64,000 nt of DNA from Candidatus Nitrosopelagicus brevis (GCF_000812185.1 NZ_CP007026.1:715107-779106); one strand, 5' to 3'. Positions 8,183 through 18,317 are shown, counted from the stretch's first letter. The notes: generated by a model from the letters alone, not told the origin. Program-made: numbers and translations.

Positions 8183-8935
8183 TTGGTGGTAACTACAAGA
8201 ATAATTGATTCAGAACCTGCATTAATTGTAGAAGAAGAGAGAAAAAATCTGGTTATATCTGATCTCCATATTGGATTTGAGCATAAATTTTCATCAAATA
8301 AAAATACAATTGAAAATAATTCTTCAATAAAGGATATTATTTCTAATATTAAAAAAATTATAAAAAAAGAAAATCCAGATACATTAATTCTTTTAGGAGA
8401 TGTGAAATCAAGTATTCAAAATATAACAAAAACAGAATGGAATGATGTACCATATTTTTTTGAAGAGATTAAAAATTCATTGGACATTATATTAATTCCA
8501 GGAAATCATGATTCAAACATTGATAGATTAATTCCAAACGATGTTACATTAATTGGTTCTAAAGGAATGATTATTGATGATATTCTTTTAACACACGGTC
8601 ATACAATGCCATCAAAAAATTATTCTAATGTAAATAACATCATCATGGGACATATACATCCAGTTTATTTTGATCAAAACTCATTACTCAATGGAGAAAG
8701 AATTTGGATTTCAATTAAAACAGATAAATCAAAAATTTTCCCATCAACAAAAGGAAATCTAAACATAACAATCATTCCTTCATTTAATCCGTATTTTTAC
8801 GCAACTGAAAAGAGATACTATAAAAAATCAATTTCGCCAATAGTAGAGAAAATCAAAGATTCAACAATGGCAAAAATTTTGACATTGGATGGGACAATAA
8901 TTGGAAATGAATCAATAATCAACCAAGTTTTATGA
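8183..8935 (+). CDS. Calcineurin-type metallophosphoesterase
   Basis: The 250-residue protein has the five metallophosphoesterase motifs in order: SDLHIGF, LLGDVKSS, PGNHDSN, LTHGHTMP and MGHIHPV. These hold a dinuclear metal centre. It resembles the archaeal family found near helicase or repair genes, whose substrate is usually unassigned. The start is uncertain: TTG 8183 or GTG 8186, with no ATG nearby and conservation beginning almost at once. It converges on carB with a 13-nt gap. Confidence 0.8.
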   Translation: MVVTTRIIDSEPALIVEEERKNLVISDLHIGFEHKFSSNKNTIENNSSIKDIISNIKKIIKKENPDTLILLGDVKSSIQNITKTEWNDVPYFFEEIKNSLDIILIPGNHDSNIDRLIPNDVTLIGSKGMIIDDILLTHGHTMPSKNYSNVNNIIMGHIHPVYFDQNSLLNGERIWISIKTDKSKIFPSTKGNLNITIIPSFNPYFYATEKRYYKKSISPIVEKIKDSTMAKILTLDGTIIGNESIINQVL

Positions 8936-8948
8936 GTAAAGTATGAAA

Positions 8949-11900
8949 TTATTCAAGGATATCGTATGGCTCAATTGGATCCCTTGTTGTTTCATTATTT
9001 TGCAGCCATTCGAGCGTCTTAACAAAAGAATCAGCCAACTCAATTGTAGTAAGTACTGGAATTCCTAGTTCAAGAGATTTTCTTCTAATCTGGTATTCAT
9101 CATCTAACATTCCAACATATTTTTCCAAAGAAAGTGTGCTTGGTATGTTAATAATGAAATCAATCTTTTTCTCATAAAGTAAATCAGAAATGTTTGGTTT
9201 ACGTTCTGGTTCAGAGATTTTGTGTACAATTTCTATATCTCCAACTTTCTCTTCAAAGAATTCAGCAGTGTGTTCTGTTGCCAGTATTTTGAATCCCAGT
9301 TGTTTAAGTTTAGCAATTGATGGCAATAGTTTTTCTTTATTCTGAGAACCTCCAGCAGTGACTAAAGCAGTTCCTTTATCAGGCAAATTGTAACCAACAG
9401 ATGTTAGACCTTTAGATAATGCATCATAGAAACTATTTCCAAAGCATGCAGCTTCACCAGTAGATTGCATTTCTACTCCTAATGCAATATCAGCACCGTC
9501 TAATTGCATGAATGAAAATTGAGGTACTTTGATTCCATAATTATGAATTTTTTGCCATTTATTTTCTGGAACTTTTGGTAAGGGTTTATCCAAAATTGCT
9601 TTAGATGCTAGAGAAATAAGATTAGTTTTCACTAGTTTTGAGACAAACGGCATTGAACGTGATGCCCTAATGTTAAGCTCAATAACATAGACATGGTCAT
9701 CATGAATAAGAAATTGTAAATTGAATGGACCTTTAACATTGAATGTAAGTGCAATCTTTTTTGTATAATCATTTATGGTTTCAATTGTCTTATTACTAAG
9801 ACGCCATGGAGGAATACACATCATTGCGTCACCCGAATGAACTCCAGCAGAATCAATATGTTCAACTATTGCACCTATGACTACTTCTTTTCCATTACTA
9901 ATTCCATCAACATCTACTTCAAGTGAATCTAACATGAATTTTGAAATTACAACCGGATGATCTGGGGAAACATCAGTTGCCTCTTTCACATATGTTTTTA
10001 GCTCATCTTGAGACCAGACAACTTTCATTGCAGCGCCAGACAGAACATAAGAAGGTCTAACAATAACAGGGAAACCTACATCTTGTGCAAAGTTTCTTGC
10101 TTCATTTAGATTTGAAAATGCTTGCCATTTTGGTTGTTGTATGTGAAGCTTATCAAGTTCTGCGCTAAACTTTGAACGGTCTTCAGCCCTATCTACATCA
10201 ATTGCACTTGTACCCATAATATTGATTCCACGTTGTGCAAGACCAGGAGTGAGATTATTTGCGGTTTGTCCACCAACACAAGTGATTACACCTTTAGGGT
10301 TCTCAAAGTCAGATATATCGAGTAAACGTTCTTGAGTTAATTCTTCAAAGTACAATCGAGTACAAATATCATAATCAGTGGACACGGTTTCAGGATTACA
10401 GTTTACAACTGACACATTTTTTTCACCATTTTCTTGAAGGCCCCACACCATGTTTACGGTTCCCCAGTCAAATTCAACACTACTTCCTATTCGGTATGGA
10501 CCTGCGCCGACTACAACTATTCCTTTCTCATCTGGAGATACTTGAATATCATTGGAATTTCCACCATAAGTAAGATAAAGATAATTTGTGACAGCAGGCC
10601 ATTCAGCAGCTAAAGTATCAATTTGTTTTACAGCAGGAATTATTCCAAAGTCTTTTCTAATTTTACGAACTTCATCAGGAGTTTTTTCTTTTACACGTGC
10701 AATCTGATTGTCAGAAAATCCCATCTTTTTTGCATTTCTCAAAACCGATTCATTTAATTCAGATTCTTTAAGGTTTGATTCAACATTTACAATATTTTTA
10801 ATTTTTTCAATAAACCAAGGATCAATTGCAGATAGTTCATAAATCCGGTTAACAGAAATGCCCATCTTTAGTCCGATTGCAACATTATACAAAATTTGAT
10901 CATCATGATGTGAAAGCTTGTATTCAATTTCTTCTTCAGTGTATGTTTTACCATTAGAGCGATTTAATACAAGACCATCATTTCCGATATCAAGCATTCG
11001 TATTGCTTTTTGTAAAGATTCTTCAAAGGTTCTTCCAACTGCCATTACTTCACCAACAGATTTCATTGTTACACCTAGTTTACGGTTTACGAGTTCAAAT
11101 TTGGAAAAGTCCCATCGAGGATGTTTGCAAACAATATAATCAAGTGAAGGTTCAAAACATGCAGTTGTACTTTTTGTGATTCGATTTACAAGTTCAGATA
11201 AATTGTAACCTAATCCAATCTTTGCAGACATGTATGCTAATGGGTAACCAGTGGCTTTACTAGCAAGAGCTGAAGAGCGAGACAAACGAGGATTGATTTC
11301 AATTGCAACATATCTATCAGAATCAGCATCCAATGCATACTGAATATTACATTCACCAACAATTCCAACATGTTTTGTAGCACGTAGCGCTGCGGTGCGT
11401 AACATATGATATTCATGATTGTTAATGGTTTGAGAAGGAGCAACTACAATATTATCACCGGTGTGGACTTTCATAGAAAGAACATTTTCCATATTACAGA
11501 CGATTACATTATTTCCATCATAATCTTGCATCACCTCATATTCAATTTGTTTCCAGTGTCCAATGTATTCTTCAACCAAAACCTGACCTACCATACTAGC
11601 CTTACAGCCACGTTCTACAATTTCATGGAGTTCGATTTCATTATGAGCAATTCCGCCGCCTCTTCCACCAAGGGTGTATGCCACCCGAATTATTACAGGA
11701 TATGATAATTCTTCAGCGACCTTTTTTGCATCCTCAAAATTTGTAACAGTCTTACTTTTGAGTACAGGGACACCTGCTTCTTTCATTGAATCTTTGAAAA
11801 GCTGCCTATCTTCAGTGTTTTTTATTCCATCTACTTGAGTACCAAGAACTTTGACGTCGTATTTTTTGAGAATTCCCGCCTCCTCTAACTTTACACCACA

Positions 11901-12191
11901 ATTTAGGGCAGTTTGTCCTCCATATGCCAACATGATGCCATCAGGCCTTTCTTTTTCAACAATTGATTCAACATAATTTGGAGTTACAGGCAAGAGGTAA
12001 ACTTGGTCTGCAAATCGTGTATCTGTTTGGATGGTGGCAATGTTGGGATTAATTAGAACACTTTTGATTCCATCCTCATGAATGGCCTTGAGACACTGAC
12101 TTCCAGAATAATCAAATTCTCCCGCTTCACCAATTTTTATTGCACCACTTCCAAGTACTAGGATTTTCTTTAATGATTCATTTTTTGGCAT
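8949..12191 (-). CDS. carB: Carbamoyl-phosphate synthase large subunit
   Basis: The 1080-residue enzyme makes carbamoyl phosphate from bicarbonate, ammonia (from CarA) and two ATP, feeding pyrimidines and arginine. It shows the two homologous ATP-grasp halves (starting with VLGSGAIKIGEAGEFDYSGS and, at about residue 550, VVGAGPYRIGSSVEFDW) and a C-terminal MGS-like allosteric domain after about residue 930. Length is standard. It follows carA by 3 nt on the same strand. In an ammonia oxidiser this is one of the bicarbonate- and ammonia-consuming steps of biosynthesis. Confidence 0.97.
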   Translation of the reverse strand: MPKNESLKKILVLGSGAIKIGEAGEFDYSGSQCLKAIHEDGIKSVLINPNIATIQTDTRFADQVYLLPVTPNYVESIVEKERPDGIMLAYGGQTALNCGVKLEEAGILKKYDVKVLGTQVDGIKNTEDRQLFKDSMKEAGVPVLKSKTVTNFEDAKKVAEELSYPVIIRVAYTLGGRGGGIAHNEIELHEIVERGCKASMVGQVLVEEYIGHWKQIEYEVMQDYDGNNVIVCNMENVLSMKVHTGDNIVVAPSQTINNHEYHMLRTAALRATKHVGIVGECNIQYALDADSDRYVAIEINPRLSRSSALASKATGYPLAYMSAKIGLGYNLSELVNRITKSTTACFEPSLDYIVCKHPRWDFSKFELVNRKLGVTMKSVGEVMAVGRTFEESLQKAIRMLDIGNDGLVLNRSNGKTYTEEEIEYKLSHHDDQILYNVAIGLKMGISVNRIYELSAIDPWFIEKIKNIVNVESNLKESELNESVLRNAKKMGFSDNQIARVKEKTPDEVRKIRKDFGIIPAVKQIDTLAAEWPAVTNYLYLTYGGNSNDIQVSPDEKGIVVVGAGPYRIGSSVEFDWGTVNMVWGLQENGEKNVSVVNCNPETVSTDYDICTRLYFEELTQERLLDISDFENPKGVITCVGGQTANNLTPGLAQRGINIMGTSAIDVDRAEDRSKFSAELDKLHIQQPKWQAFSNLNEARNFAQDVGFPVIVRPSYVLSGAAMKVVWSQDELKTYVKEATDVSPDHPVVISKFMLDSLEVDVDGISNGKEVVIGAIVEHIDSAGVHSGDAMMCIPPWRLSNKTIETINDYTKKIALTFNVKGPFNLQFLIHDDHVYVIELNIRASRSMPFVSKLVKTNLISLASKAILDKPLPKVPENKWQKIHNYGIKVPQFSFMQLDGADIALGVEMQSTGEAACFGNSFYDALSKGLTSVGYNLPDKGTALVTAGGSQNKEKLLPSIAKLKQLGFKILATEHTAEFFEEKVGDIEIVHKISEPERKPNISDLLYEKKIDFIINIPSTLSLEKYVGMLDDEYQIRRKSLELGIPVLTTIELADSFVKTLEWLQNNETTRDPIEPYDILE

Positions 12192-12194
12192 ATT

Positions 12195-13259
12195 TTATTT
12201 CTCCATTAATTTTTTTAACTCGTCAAAAACATATTTGCAGTCAAAAGGACCAGGTGCAGCTTCAGGGTGAAACTGTACAGCAATACAATTTTTTGTTTTA
12301 TGTTTTATGCCTTCAACAGTATCATCATCAGCATTTGCAAACCATAATTTAAAATCGGATTTTTCTAGAGATTCGGGTTTGATACCATATCCATGATTCT
12401 GACTTGTAACATAAACTTGATTTGTTTCTAAATTAACACAAGGTTTGTTTTGTCCACGATGACCATACTTCAATTTGTAAGTCTCCGTATTTCCTGCAAT
12501 ACCAATAATTTGTGCACCTAAGCAAATACCTAGTGTAGGAATATTATTTTCAATTAGTTTTTTTGCAGTATCAACGGTATCAGGACAGTTTTGTGGATCG
12601 CCTGGACCACTACTCAAAACAACTCCTTTAGGTTTGTATGACATTATTTTATCAAACGGAGTATTCCATGGAACTACAATTGCTTTGTAACCTAATTCTC
12701 GTATATTTCTAACAATTGCATTTTTTGCCCCGGTATCAATAACAACCACAGAATTATTTTCATCACCATAGATTTTTTCTTCTTTGGTAGACACAATATC
12801 CATGAATTTTTCAGAATTGTAAGTAGTAATATTTGCAAGTTCATTTTTGACTTTTTCAACATCAATCTCTTCATCAGAGACAACAAGGGCTGCCATCATA
12901 ACTCCACTAGTAGTTAATTTCTTGGTAATTGCACGAGTGTCAATTCCAGAAATTCCTGGAACTTTTTCATTATACATCCATTCATCCAAGGTCATTTTCA
13001 AATTCCAATGACTTGCAGTTTGAGACAATTCATGAACTACTAGTCCTCTGATCTGCATCGTATCAGATTCAAAGAATTTTGATATTCCATCTTCATCTAC
13101 TGCATCTAAATCGGGAATGCCATAATTTCCGACTAAAGGATACGTTAAGGTAAGAATCTGACCATTGTAAGATGGATCAGTTAAGGCCTCAGTATAGCCC
13201 ACCATGCCTGTATTAAAGACAATTTCACCAAAAACAGTAGTAGAATAACCAAAACCCAT
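12195..13259 (-). CDS. carA: Carbamoyl-phosphate synthase small (glutaminase) subunit, true start probably upstream
   Basis: The protein from the first ATG has 354 residues. It has the CarA N-terminal domain and a class I glutamine amidotransferase domain with the nucleophile Cys in GICLGAQIIG and the His/Glu pair in QFHPEAAPG. It hands ammonia to CarB. The family N-terminus normally carries a strand like GKLILSDGTVLDG before the GFGYS region. That strand is encoded in frame immediately upstream of ATG 13259, but no ATG, GTG or TTG exists between it and the in-frame stop at 13344-13346. A TATA-like box at 13366-13373 places transcription start near 13340. The real start may thus be a rare codon (for example ATA 13334 or GTC 13340). 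Confidence 0.93.
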   Translation of the reverse strand: MGFGYSTTVFGEIVFNTGMVGYTEALTDPSYNGQILTLTYPLVGNYGIPDLDAVDEDGISKFFESDTMQIRGLVVHELSQTASHWNLKMTLDEWMYNEKVPGISGIDTRAITKKLTTSGVMMAALVVSDEEIDVEKVKNELANITTYNSEKFMDIVSTKEEKIYGDENNSVVVIDTGAKNAIVRNIRELGYKAIVVPWNTPFDKIMSYKPKGVVLSSGPGDPQNCPDTVDTAKKLIENNIPTLGICLGAQIIGIAGNTETYKLKYGHRGQNKPCVNLETNQVYVTSQNHGYGIKPESLEKSDFKLWFANADDDTVEGIKHKTKNCIAVQFHPEAAPGPFDCKYVFDELKKLMEK

Positions 13260-13365
13260 TCCATCAAGAACGGTTCCATCAGAAAGGATCAGCTTCCCAA
13301 ACTTGTTTGCGTGTTTGGATTTCTTTGTAGTTATTGTGACCCTCTACAAGTCTCTTTGAATCGGG

Positions 13366-13373
13366 ATTTAAAA
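13366..13373 (-). promoter_or_regulatory. TATA-like box of carAB
   Basis: Read on the minus strand, the box is TTTTAAAT. With the usual archaeal spacing of 26-27 nt, transcription would begin at about 13343. That is 80 nt upstream of the first ATG of carA but right at the start of the conserved N-terminal coding extension. Confidence 0.5.
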
Positions 13374-13403
13374 GCTTCTTTAGCTGATCGATACTAAAAA
13401 CGA

Positions 13404-14615
13404 TCAGAGTGCACCGAAAGATTCGCTCCATTTATGATATGCACGGATATTTTCTGTGGAGACACTTGGTTTTCTTCTTGCTTTGATATCTTTGAAATCA
13501 GCCATAGTTAGCTCACGTGGGTCTTGAGGAGCTTCACCATCAACTGGTTCATGATAAGTAGCAGATCGGAATAATTCATTTACAACTAGTAATTGTGCAC
13601 CTTGACAAACATCTTTGATATCACTTGCACTGTATCCATCAAACTGTTTTGCGAGACTAGCAATATTGAATCTTGTAGATTTTTTCAAAGGGTTAGTATA
13701 CTGTTCAAAGAGTTTATGACGTGCGTCTTGTGCGGGAAGTGAAACATAAATTCTTTTTTGGAATCTTCTCAAAAATGGTTCATCCAAACTCCATGGTTTG
13801 TTTGTAGCACCTATAACATACATCATAGTTTCTTTACCTTTTCCATTAACACCATCTAGTTCAGAGAGGAATTGGTTTTTGGCTCTAATTTCACCACCAA
13901 CTTCACTATTACGATCACCAAGAAGTGAATCAACTTCGTCAATGAATAATATTACTGGTTTTCCTTCTCGTTCGTTATACTTTCTAGCCATTGTGAATAA
14001 TTTTGATACGTTTTTTTCTGCTTCACCTAACCATTTACTCATCATAGATGCTGCATCCACATTTATGAAATATCCATCGAGTTCATTTGCAGTTGCGGCA
14101 GCAAGCATTGTTTTTCCAGTTCCTGGAGGACCATACAATAACATTCCACGTGGCCAACCTAATGGAAACAAATCAGGTCTTTTACTAGGATAAACAATTG
14201 ATTCACGTAATGCGCCTTTTGCATCATCTAATCCAATTACCTCAGACCATTTGACATCAGGCTTTTCTTTCATGACCAATTCTTCAAGGTCATTACCTTC
14301 ATCTTTGTGAGGTTGAGCTCTTGCTAAAGCCTTTTTTTGTTCCTCAGGAGATGCATTAGGGTCCACTACAGGTTCAACATTAGCCCCACGGGTCTCACGT
14401 AATGCTTTGATACGCTCCTGGTATTTTTGATAGCTTTGCTGGTAAATCTTGTTTAGACTGCTAGTAGGATAAAGTCTCATTAATTTCAATAGCGTTTCAG
14501 ATGCATTTTGATAGTCAGTTATGGCCATTCCAGCAGCCCCTTGTGAATCTGCTCTTATAGCTGCTGCAGCATACTTGCTAGCGCTTTTTTCTAATTCTTG
14601 TGGGGCCATACTCAT
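13404..14615 (-). CDS. cdvC: CdvC / Vps4-like AAA ATPase of archaeal cell division
   Basis: The 403-residue protein combines an N-terminal MIT-like three-helix domain (about residues 1-75), a linker, and an AAA+ domain. Walker A is GPPGTGKT (162-169) and Walker B is VILFIDEVDS (221-230). The arginine-finger region FLRRFQKR follows, and the C-terminus has the Vps4 helical lid. In Thaumarchaeota and Sulfolobales, CdvC removes ESCRT-III-like CdvB filaments during cytokinesis. Neither cdvA nor cdvB is in the window, as is usual when cdvC lies apart. It is oriented like carAB and precedes it (gap 144 nt) but has its own upstream region shared with ridA. Confidence 0.93.
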   Translation of the reverse strand: MSMAPQELEKSASKYAAAAIRADSQGAAGMAITDYQNASETLLKLMRLYPTSSLNKIYQQSYQKYQERIKALRETRGANVEPVVDPNASPEEQKKALARAQPHKDEGNDLEELVMKEKPDVKWSEVIGLDDAKGALRESIVYPSKRPDLFPLGWPRGMLLYGPPGTGKTMLAAATANELDGYFINVDAASMMSKWLGEAEKNVSKLFTMARKYNEREGKPVILFIDEVDSLLGDRNSEVGGEIRAKNQFLSELDGVNGKGKETMMYVIGATNKPWSLDEPFLRRFQKRIYVSLPAQDARHKLFEQYTNPLKKSTRFNIASLAKQFDGYSASDIKDVCQGAQLLVVNELFRSATYHEPVDGEAPQDPRELTMADFKDIKARRKPSVSTENIRAYHKWSESFGAL

Positions 14616-14769
14616 CTCAAATCACTAATGAATTCAATCTGGATTTGACTAGGTATTACACAGAGTAAACTGGTATCGAAATTTTAGTGAAATTAATTCA
14701 ACTGAAATTATGATTTATGCCTGCAAGAATTCAACATAGGACTAAATATACAAATTTCAGAGAAATTTC

Positions 14770-15228
14770 ATGATTGAAGATAAATTAAGAGAATTATCCA
14801 TCGAGTTGCCAACACCACCAAGTCCAGCAGGTTCTTACATTCCAGTAGTTACTACAGGAAATCTTGCATTTGTTTCAGGGCAAATTCCAATGAAAGAAGG
14901 AAAAGTTGTGTTTGAAGGAAAAGTTCCAGATAAGCAATCATTAGATGAGGCAAGAGATGCAGCAAAAATTTGTATAATTAATGGTCTTGCACAATTAAAA
15001 GCAAATCTTGGATCATTGGATAAGATTACAAAATTTGTAAGAATATCAGGATTTGTTAATTCCAATCCAGAGTTTACAGAACAACCAAAAGTAATCAATG
15101 CAGCATCAGATTTACTAGTGGAAATATTTGGAGACATGGCAAAACATTCTAGAATTGCAGTAGGAGTAGCTAGTCTTCCATTAAATTCAACCGTAGAAAT
15201 CGACATGGTTGTTGAATTTTCTAATTAA
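14770..15228 (+). CDS. RidA/YjgF-family protein
   Basis: The 152-residue protein has the RidA pattern: GSYIPVVTTGNLAFVSGQIP, a central helix, and an end strand AVGVASLPLNSTVEIDMVVE. RidA-type enzymes hydrolyse reactive enamine/imine intermediates released by pyridoxal-phosphate enzymes. The catalytic Arg region of canonical RidA is partly altered, placing this in the longer archaeal/bacterial subgroup with unassigned activity. Its last 8 nt overlap the end of the convergent hemerythrin gene. Confidence 0.82.
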   Translation: MIEDKLRELSIELPTPPSPAGSYIPVVTTGNLAFVSGQIPMKEGKVVFEGKVPDKQSLDEARDAAKICIINGLAQLKANLGSLDKITKFVRISGFVNSNPEFTEQPKVINAASDLLVEIFGDMAKHSRIAVGVASLPLNSTVEIDMVVEFSN

Positions 15229-15775
15229 TTTCAGAGACATTTTTTTCTAATTCATCTACAAGAGACTCGTAATGTGAGCGAGTTTTTCCTAATTCTGAAA
15301 GTTTTCTTTCTTCGATGTCATCCATATTCTTATCAATTTCATTTGTAGCATCATTCAATCTAGCATCAGCCATCATGAATAAGCGATTATTTTCTTTCCA
15401 TAAATGTTCAGTTACATGTTGAACGTATAGCTCTAAAGTCTCTATCAAATAAGCAGAATCACCATTTTCAAGATATTTTTTTGATGCTAGACTGATGTGT
15501 TCGGCAATTTCTTTAGTTCGCTTGTGATCAAGTAGCATCATGTGTATTGGGCCCATGGTTGTAGGCATGCCAGCCTTTTCAAGTGCAGGGAATAATGCTT
15601 CCTCCTCCTTTCCATGATGGCAAACATCTGTGAAGTTTTGAGTAAAATCAAGTGTGGGTGACAGTATTTCTTCAGGAATTTGTTTTCCATCTTTCAAAAG
15701 TTTTATTGTTGCATCTAAAGCTTGTAATACTTTTTCAATTAATTTATGATCCTTTCTTAATGATTGAGTAGACAT
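15221..15775 (-). CDS. Hemerythrin-like (HHE) domain protein
   Basis: The 184-residue helical protein has the HHE metal ligands in order: DHKLIEK near the N-terminus, CHHGKEEEALFP, MLLDHKRTKE, and VQHVTEHLWKEN. These bind a di-iron centre that senses or stores oxygen, nitric oxide or iron. In an ammonia oxidiser, nitric oxide handling is a plausible role, but this is inference. It lies 1 nt downstream of the DHH phosphoesterase on the same strand and is probably co-transcribed. Confidence 0.85.
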   Translation of the reverse strand: MSTQSLRKDHKLIEKVLQALDATIKLLKDGKQIPEEILSPTLDFTQNFTDVCHHGKEEEALFPALEKAGMPTTMGPIHMMLLDHKRTKEIAEHISLASKKYLENGDSAYLIETLELYVQHVTEHLWKENNRLFMMADARLNDATNEIDKNMDDIEERKLSELGKTRSHYESLVDELEKNVSEIN

Positions 15776-15776
15776 T

Positions 15777-16772
15777 TTATTTTGCCAATGAAGAATTTAG
15801 GGTATTTAGGAATTTTGTAATTTTGTTTTTTGGGATTGATGCACCACATGCTTTATCATGACCACCGCCAGAACCACCAACTTCAGTAGTAATTTTGTTT
15901 ATCAATCTTCCAAGATGAATTTTACACTGTTTTGATCCTCTTACAGAAACTGCATAGACACCATAGTCAACTCGTTCTTTGTAAGCAACCCCTACATCTT
16001 TACCAGATAAACCAAGAACAAAATTAACTGCACCGCTTGCACCAGAATCAGTAATTTCCATATATCCTAAATTCTTTTTTAGTTTCATATTCTTTTTGAC
16101 TTTTGCAACAACAGATGCAAGTTTTTCAACTTGTAGTTGTGCAAATTCATACGAGTTTGGAATTTCATGTGGATATTTAGATTCACTAAGTTCATCTACA
16201 AGATAAAGTAGATAATCAGGTTCTTTTTGATGACCAACAATATTGTATGTCATTACAGTTGCACTAATCAATGCAAATTGTCTATCAAATATCTGAAGAA
16301 GTTTTGAACCAAGAGGTCTATCTTCCATGTAATCAGTTATTGCAGCACATGCAGCAATAAACGCAGCATGATCATCTAGTTTCTTTTTGTATGTGTCATA
16401 AACTTGAACAGAAGCACACTCATTTGTATCATGTACGACATTAACTTTGATTTTTTTTAGTTGATTGATGATTTTCCTATCAAGATCATGATGATCAAGA
16501 TATGAAATTTTTACGCTACGTTTTCTAAGGTGTGTTAACAATTCAACAAAATCACATTCATTTTTTTTATTTAGTCCAAGATCACAGATGTATAATTCTT
16601 TCAAAGATTCATCATTTCGTAGAGGCTCCATATCATCCATCATTCCAGGATAATCTGTGAGAATTGTTTCTCCGCCGAATGCTTGTTTGATTAATGCAGC
16701 AGAGCTTATGCCATCACAATCTTCTCTATGAGAAACACAAACAATTTTTGATTTTTTTATTTTAGCTGCCAT
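15777..16772 (-). CDS. DHH-family phosphoesterase
   Basis: The 331-residue protein carries the DHH motifs: SHREDCDGISSAALI at the N-terminus, YICDLGLN, and the name motif in YLDHHDLDR. The C-terminal DHHA1 domain ends with GGSGGGHDKACGASI. Members degrade short oligonucleotides (NrnA-like), cyclic dinucleotides, or act as RecJ-like nucleases. The first motif has the acidic residues in HREDCDG rather than the common DADG, as seen in archaeal members. The next gene downstream is hemerythrin at 1-nt spacing. Confidence 0.82.
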   Translation of the reverse strand: MAAKIKKSKIVCVSHREDCDGISSAALIKQAFGGETILTDYPGMMDDMEPLRNDESLKELYICDLGLNKKNECDFVELLTHLRKRSVKISYLDHHDLDRKIINQLKKIKVNVVHDTNECASVQVYDTYKKKLDDHAAFIAACAAITDYMEDRPLGSKLLQIFDRQFALISATVMTYNIVGHQKEPDYLLYLVDELSESKYPHEIPNSYEFAQLQVEKLASVVAKVKKNMKLKKNLGYMEITDSGASGAVNFVLGLSGKDVGVAYKERVDYGVYAVSVRGSKQCKIHLGRLINKITTEVGGSGGGHDKACGASIPKNKITKFLNTLNSSLAK

Positions 16773-16815
16773 TAATGATCAAAATTGGATTAACCCTCAT
16801 TTAAACCAAAAATGC

Positions 16816-17013
16816 TTATTTTTGATTTGACTTTGGTTTTGGAGATACCGTTTTTTCCGAATTGAGTATTGTGGAATAAATCTCATAAATCGTTGAATAG
16901 TTCAATTGGTTTTCTTGATCAAATTTTTGAACTTTTTCAAGAAATTCAGGGGTTGCGTTAAGAATTTCTTCGTCAATTCTTTTTCTCATTTCACGTTCAG
17001 ATAAGGTTGACAT
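16816..17013 (-). CDS. Conserved hypothetical small protein
   Basis: The 65-residue protein starts MSTLSEREMRKRIDEEILN and is mostly helical, with a basic tail. ATG 17013 is preferred to the in-frame codon at 17106 because the intervening residues look like non-coding sequence. It is encoded divergently from citrate synthase. I do not recognise the family. Confidence 0.5.
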   Translation of the reverse strand: MSTLSEREMRKRIDEEILNATPEFLEKVQKFDQENQLNYSTIYEIYSTILNSEKTVSPKPKSNQK

Positions 17014-17152
17014 GTAAATTAATGAAATATGTTCTAATATGCTCAAGCTTTGATTCTTTAGACTTTCTACACCGAAAATTATTGACTGGTAATATAGGAA
17101 ATACATGGCAGACTAGTTGAAAATTTAAAAGTCAAAAAATTACGAGTAATGT

Positions 17153-18316
17153 ATGGAAACTAAGAATATTGGATTGAGAAACATACCAATTGCAGATACA
17201 AAAATATCGTTAATTGATGGAGAAAAAGGCAAGCTCATTTATCGAGGATTTGATGTTTTAGATTTAACAAAAAATTCAAATTTTGAGGAATGCTGTTTCC
17301 TGCTTTTACATGATCATTTACCAAATAGGATAGAATTCAATGAATTTACCACGAAGCTGAAAGAAGCCAGAGCAATTCCTGAACAAATGCAGAAAAATAT
17401 GAAAAACTGGAGGAAAAATGCTCACCCTATGGATGTACTGCAAGCATTTGTTGCAGCACTTGCAGGATATTATGATGAACAAGGTTCAGAAAAAGAAATT
17501 AGTCAACAAAGAGCAATCAATCTAATTTCAAAAGTTCCAACCATTATTGCAAGTTGGGAGAGAGTTAGAAATGACAAAGAGCCAATTCAACCAGATCCAG
17601 AATTGAGTCACGCATCAAATTTTCTATACATGTTGACAGGAAATAAACCAGATAAAGAAATGGAAAGAGTGTTTGATGTTTGCCTAATTTTGCATGCAGA
17701 CCATACATTTAATGCATCAACTTTTGCTGCAAGAGAAGTTGCATCTACTCGTGCACATATGTATTCAGCAGTAAGTGCTGCAGTAGGCGCACTTAGTGGA
17801 GAATTACATGGAGGAGCAAATTATGAAGTTATGAAAATGCTACTAGACATTAAAGATGAAAATAATGCCACAAATTGGGTTAAATCCAGAATTGAAAAAG
17901 GAGACAGAATTATGGGCATGGGACATGCAGTTTACAAAACAGTTGATCCTCGTTCAATGGTTCTAAAAGGATTATCAAAAAAATTATCAGAAAAAACAGG
18001 ATTACCATGGTATAACATTACAAAAAAAGTTGAAGAAACTACTTCAGAGATTATGAAAAATAGAAAAGAACGAGATATTTTTCCAAATGTTGATCTTTAC
18101 AGTGCATCAGTTTACTATATGCTAAACATTCCCATGGATTTGAACACACCAATTTTTGCAATATCAAGAGTTTCAGGATGGGCAGCTCATGTTATTGAAG
18201 AGAAATTTGCAGAGGCGGCACCAAAACCAATGTTGTACAGACCTAAAGCAACCTATGTTGGAAAATACGAAGGTCCACAAGGATGTAATTACATACCAAT
18301 AGAAGAACGAAAATAA
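17153..18316 (+). CDS. Citrate synthase
   Basis: The 387-residue enzyme condenses oxaloacetate and acetyl-CoA. Catalytic residues are visible: His in LHADHTFNASTF, His in MGMGHAVYKT, and the Asp of the C-terminal DLYSASVYYML region. The length fits type II/archaeal-type enzymes. An A/T-rich box (about 17122-17130) is about 27 nt upstream, consistent with a leaderless mRNA. In autotrophic thaumarchaea it feeds the oxidative branch to 2-oxoglutarate for biosynthesis. Confidence 0.95.
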   Translation: METKNIGLRNIPIADTKISLIDGEKGKLIYRGFDVLDLTKNSNFEECCFLLLHDHLPNRIEFNEFTTKLKEARAIPEQMQKNMKNWRKNAHPMDVLQAFVAALAGYYDEQGSEKEISQQRAINLISKVPTIIASWERVRNDKEPIQPDPELSHASNFLYMLTGNKPDKEMERVFDVCLILHADHTFNASTFAAREVASTRAHMYSAVSAAVGALSGELHGGANYEVMKMLLDIKDENNATNWVKSRIEKGDRIMGMGHAVYKTVDPRSMVLKGLSKKLSEKTGLPWYNITKKVEETTSEIMKNRKERDIFPNVDLYSASVYYMLNIPMDLNTPIFAISRVSGWAAHVIEEKFAEAAPKPMLYRPKATYVGKYEGPQGCNYIPIEERK

Positions 18317-18317
18317 A

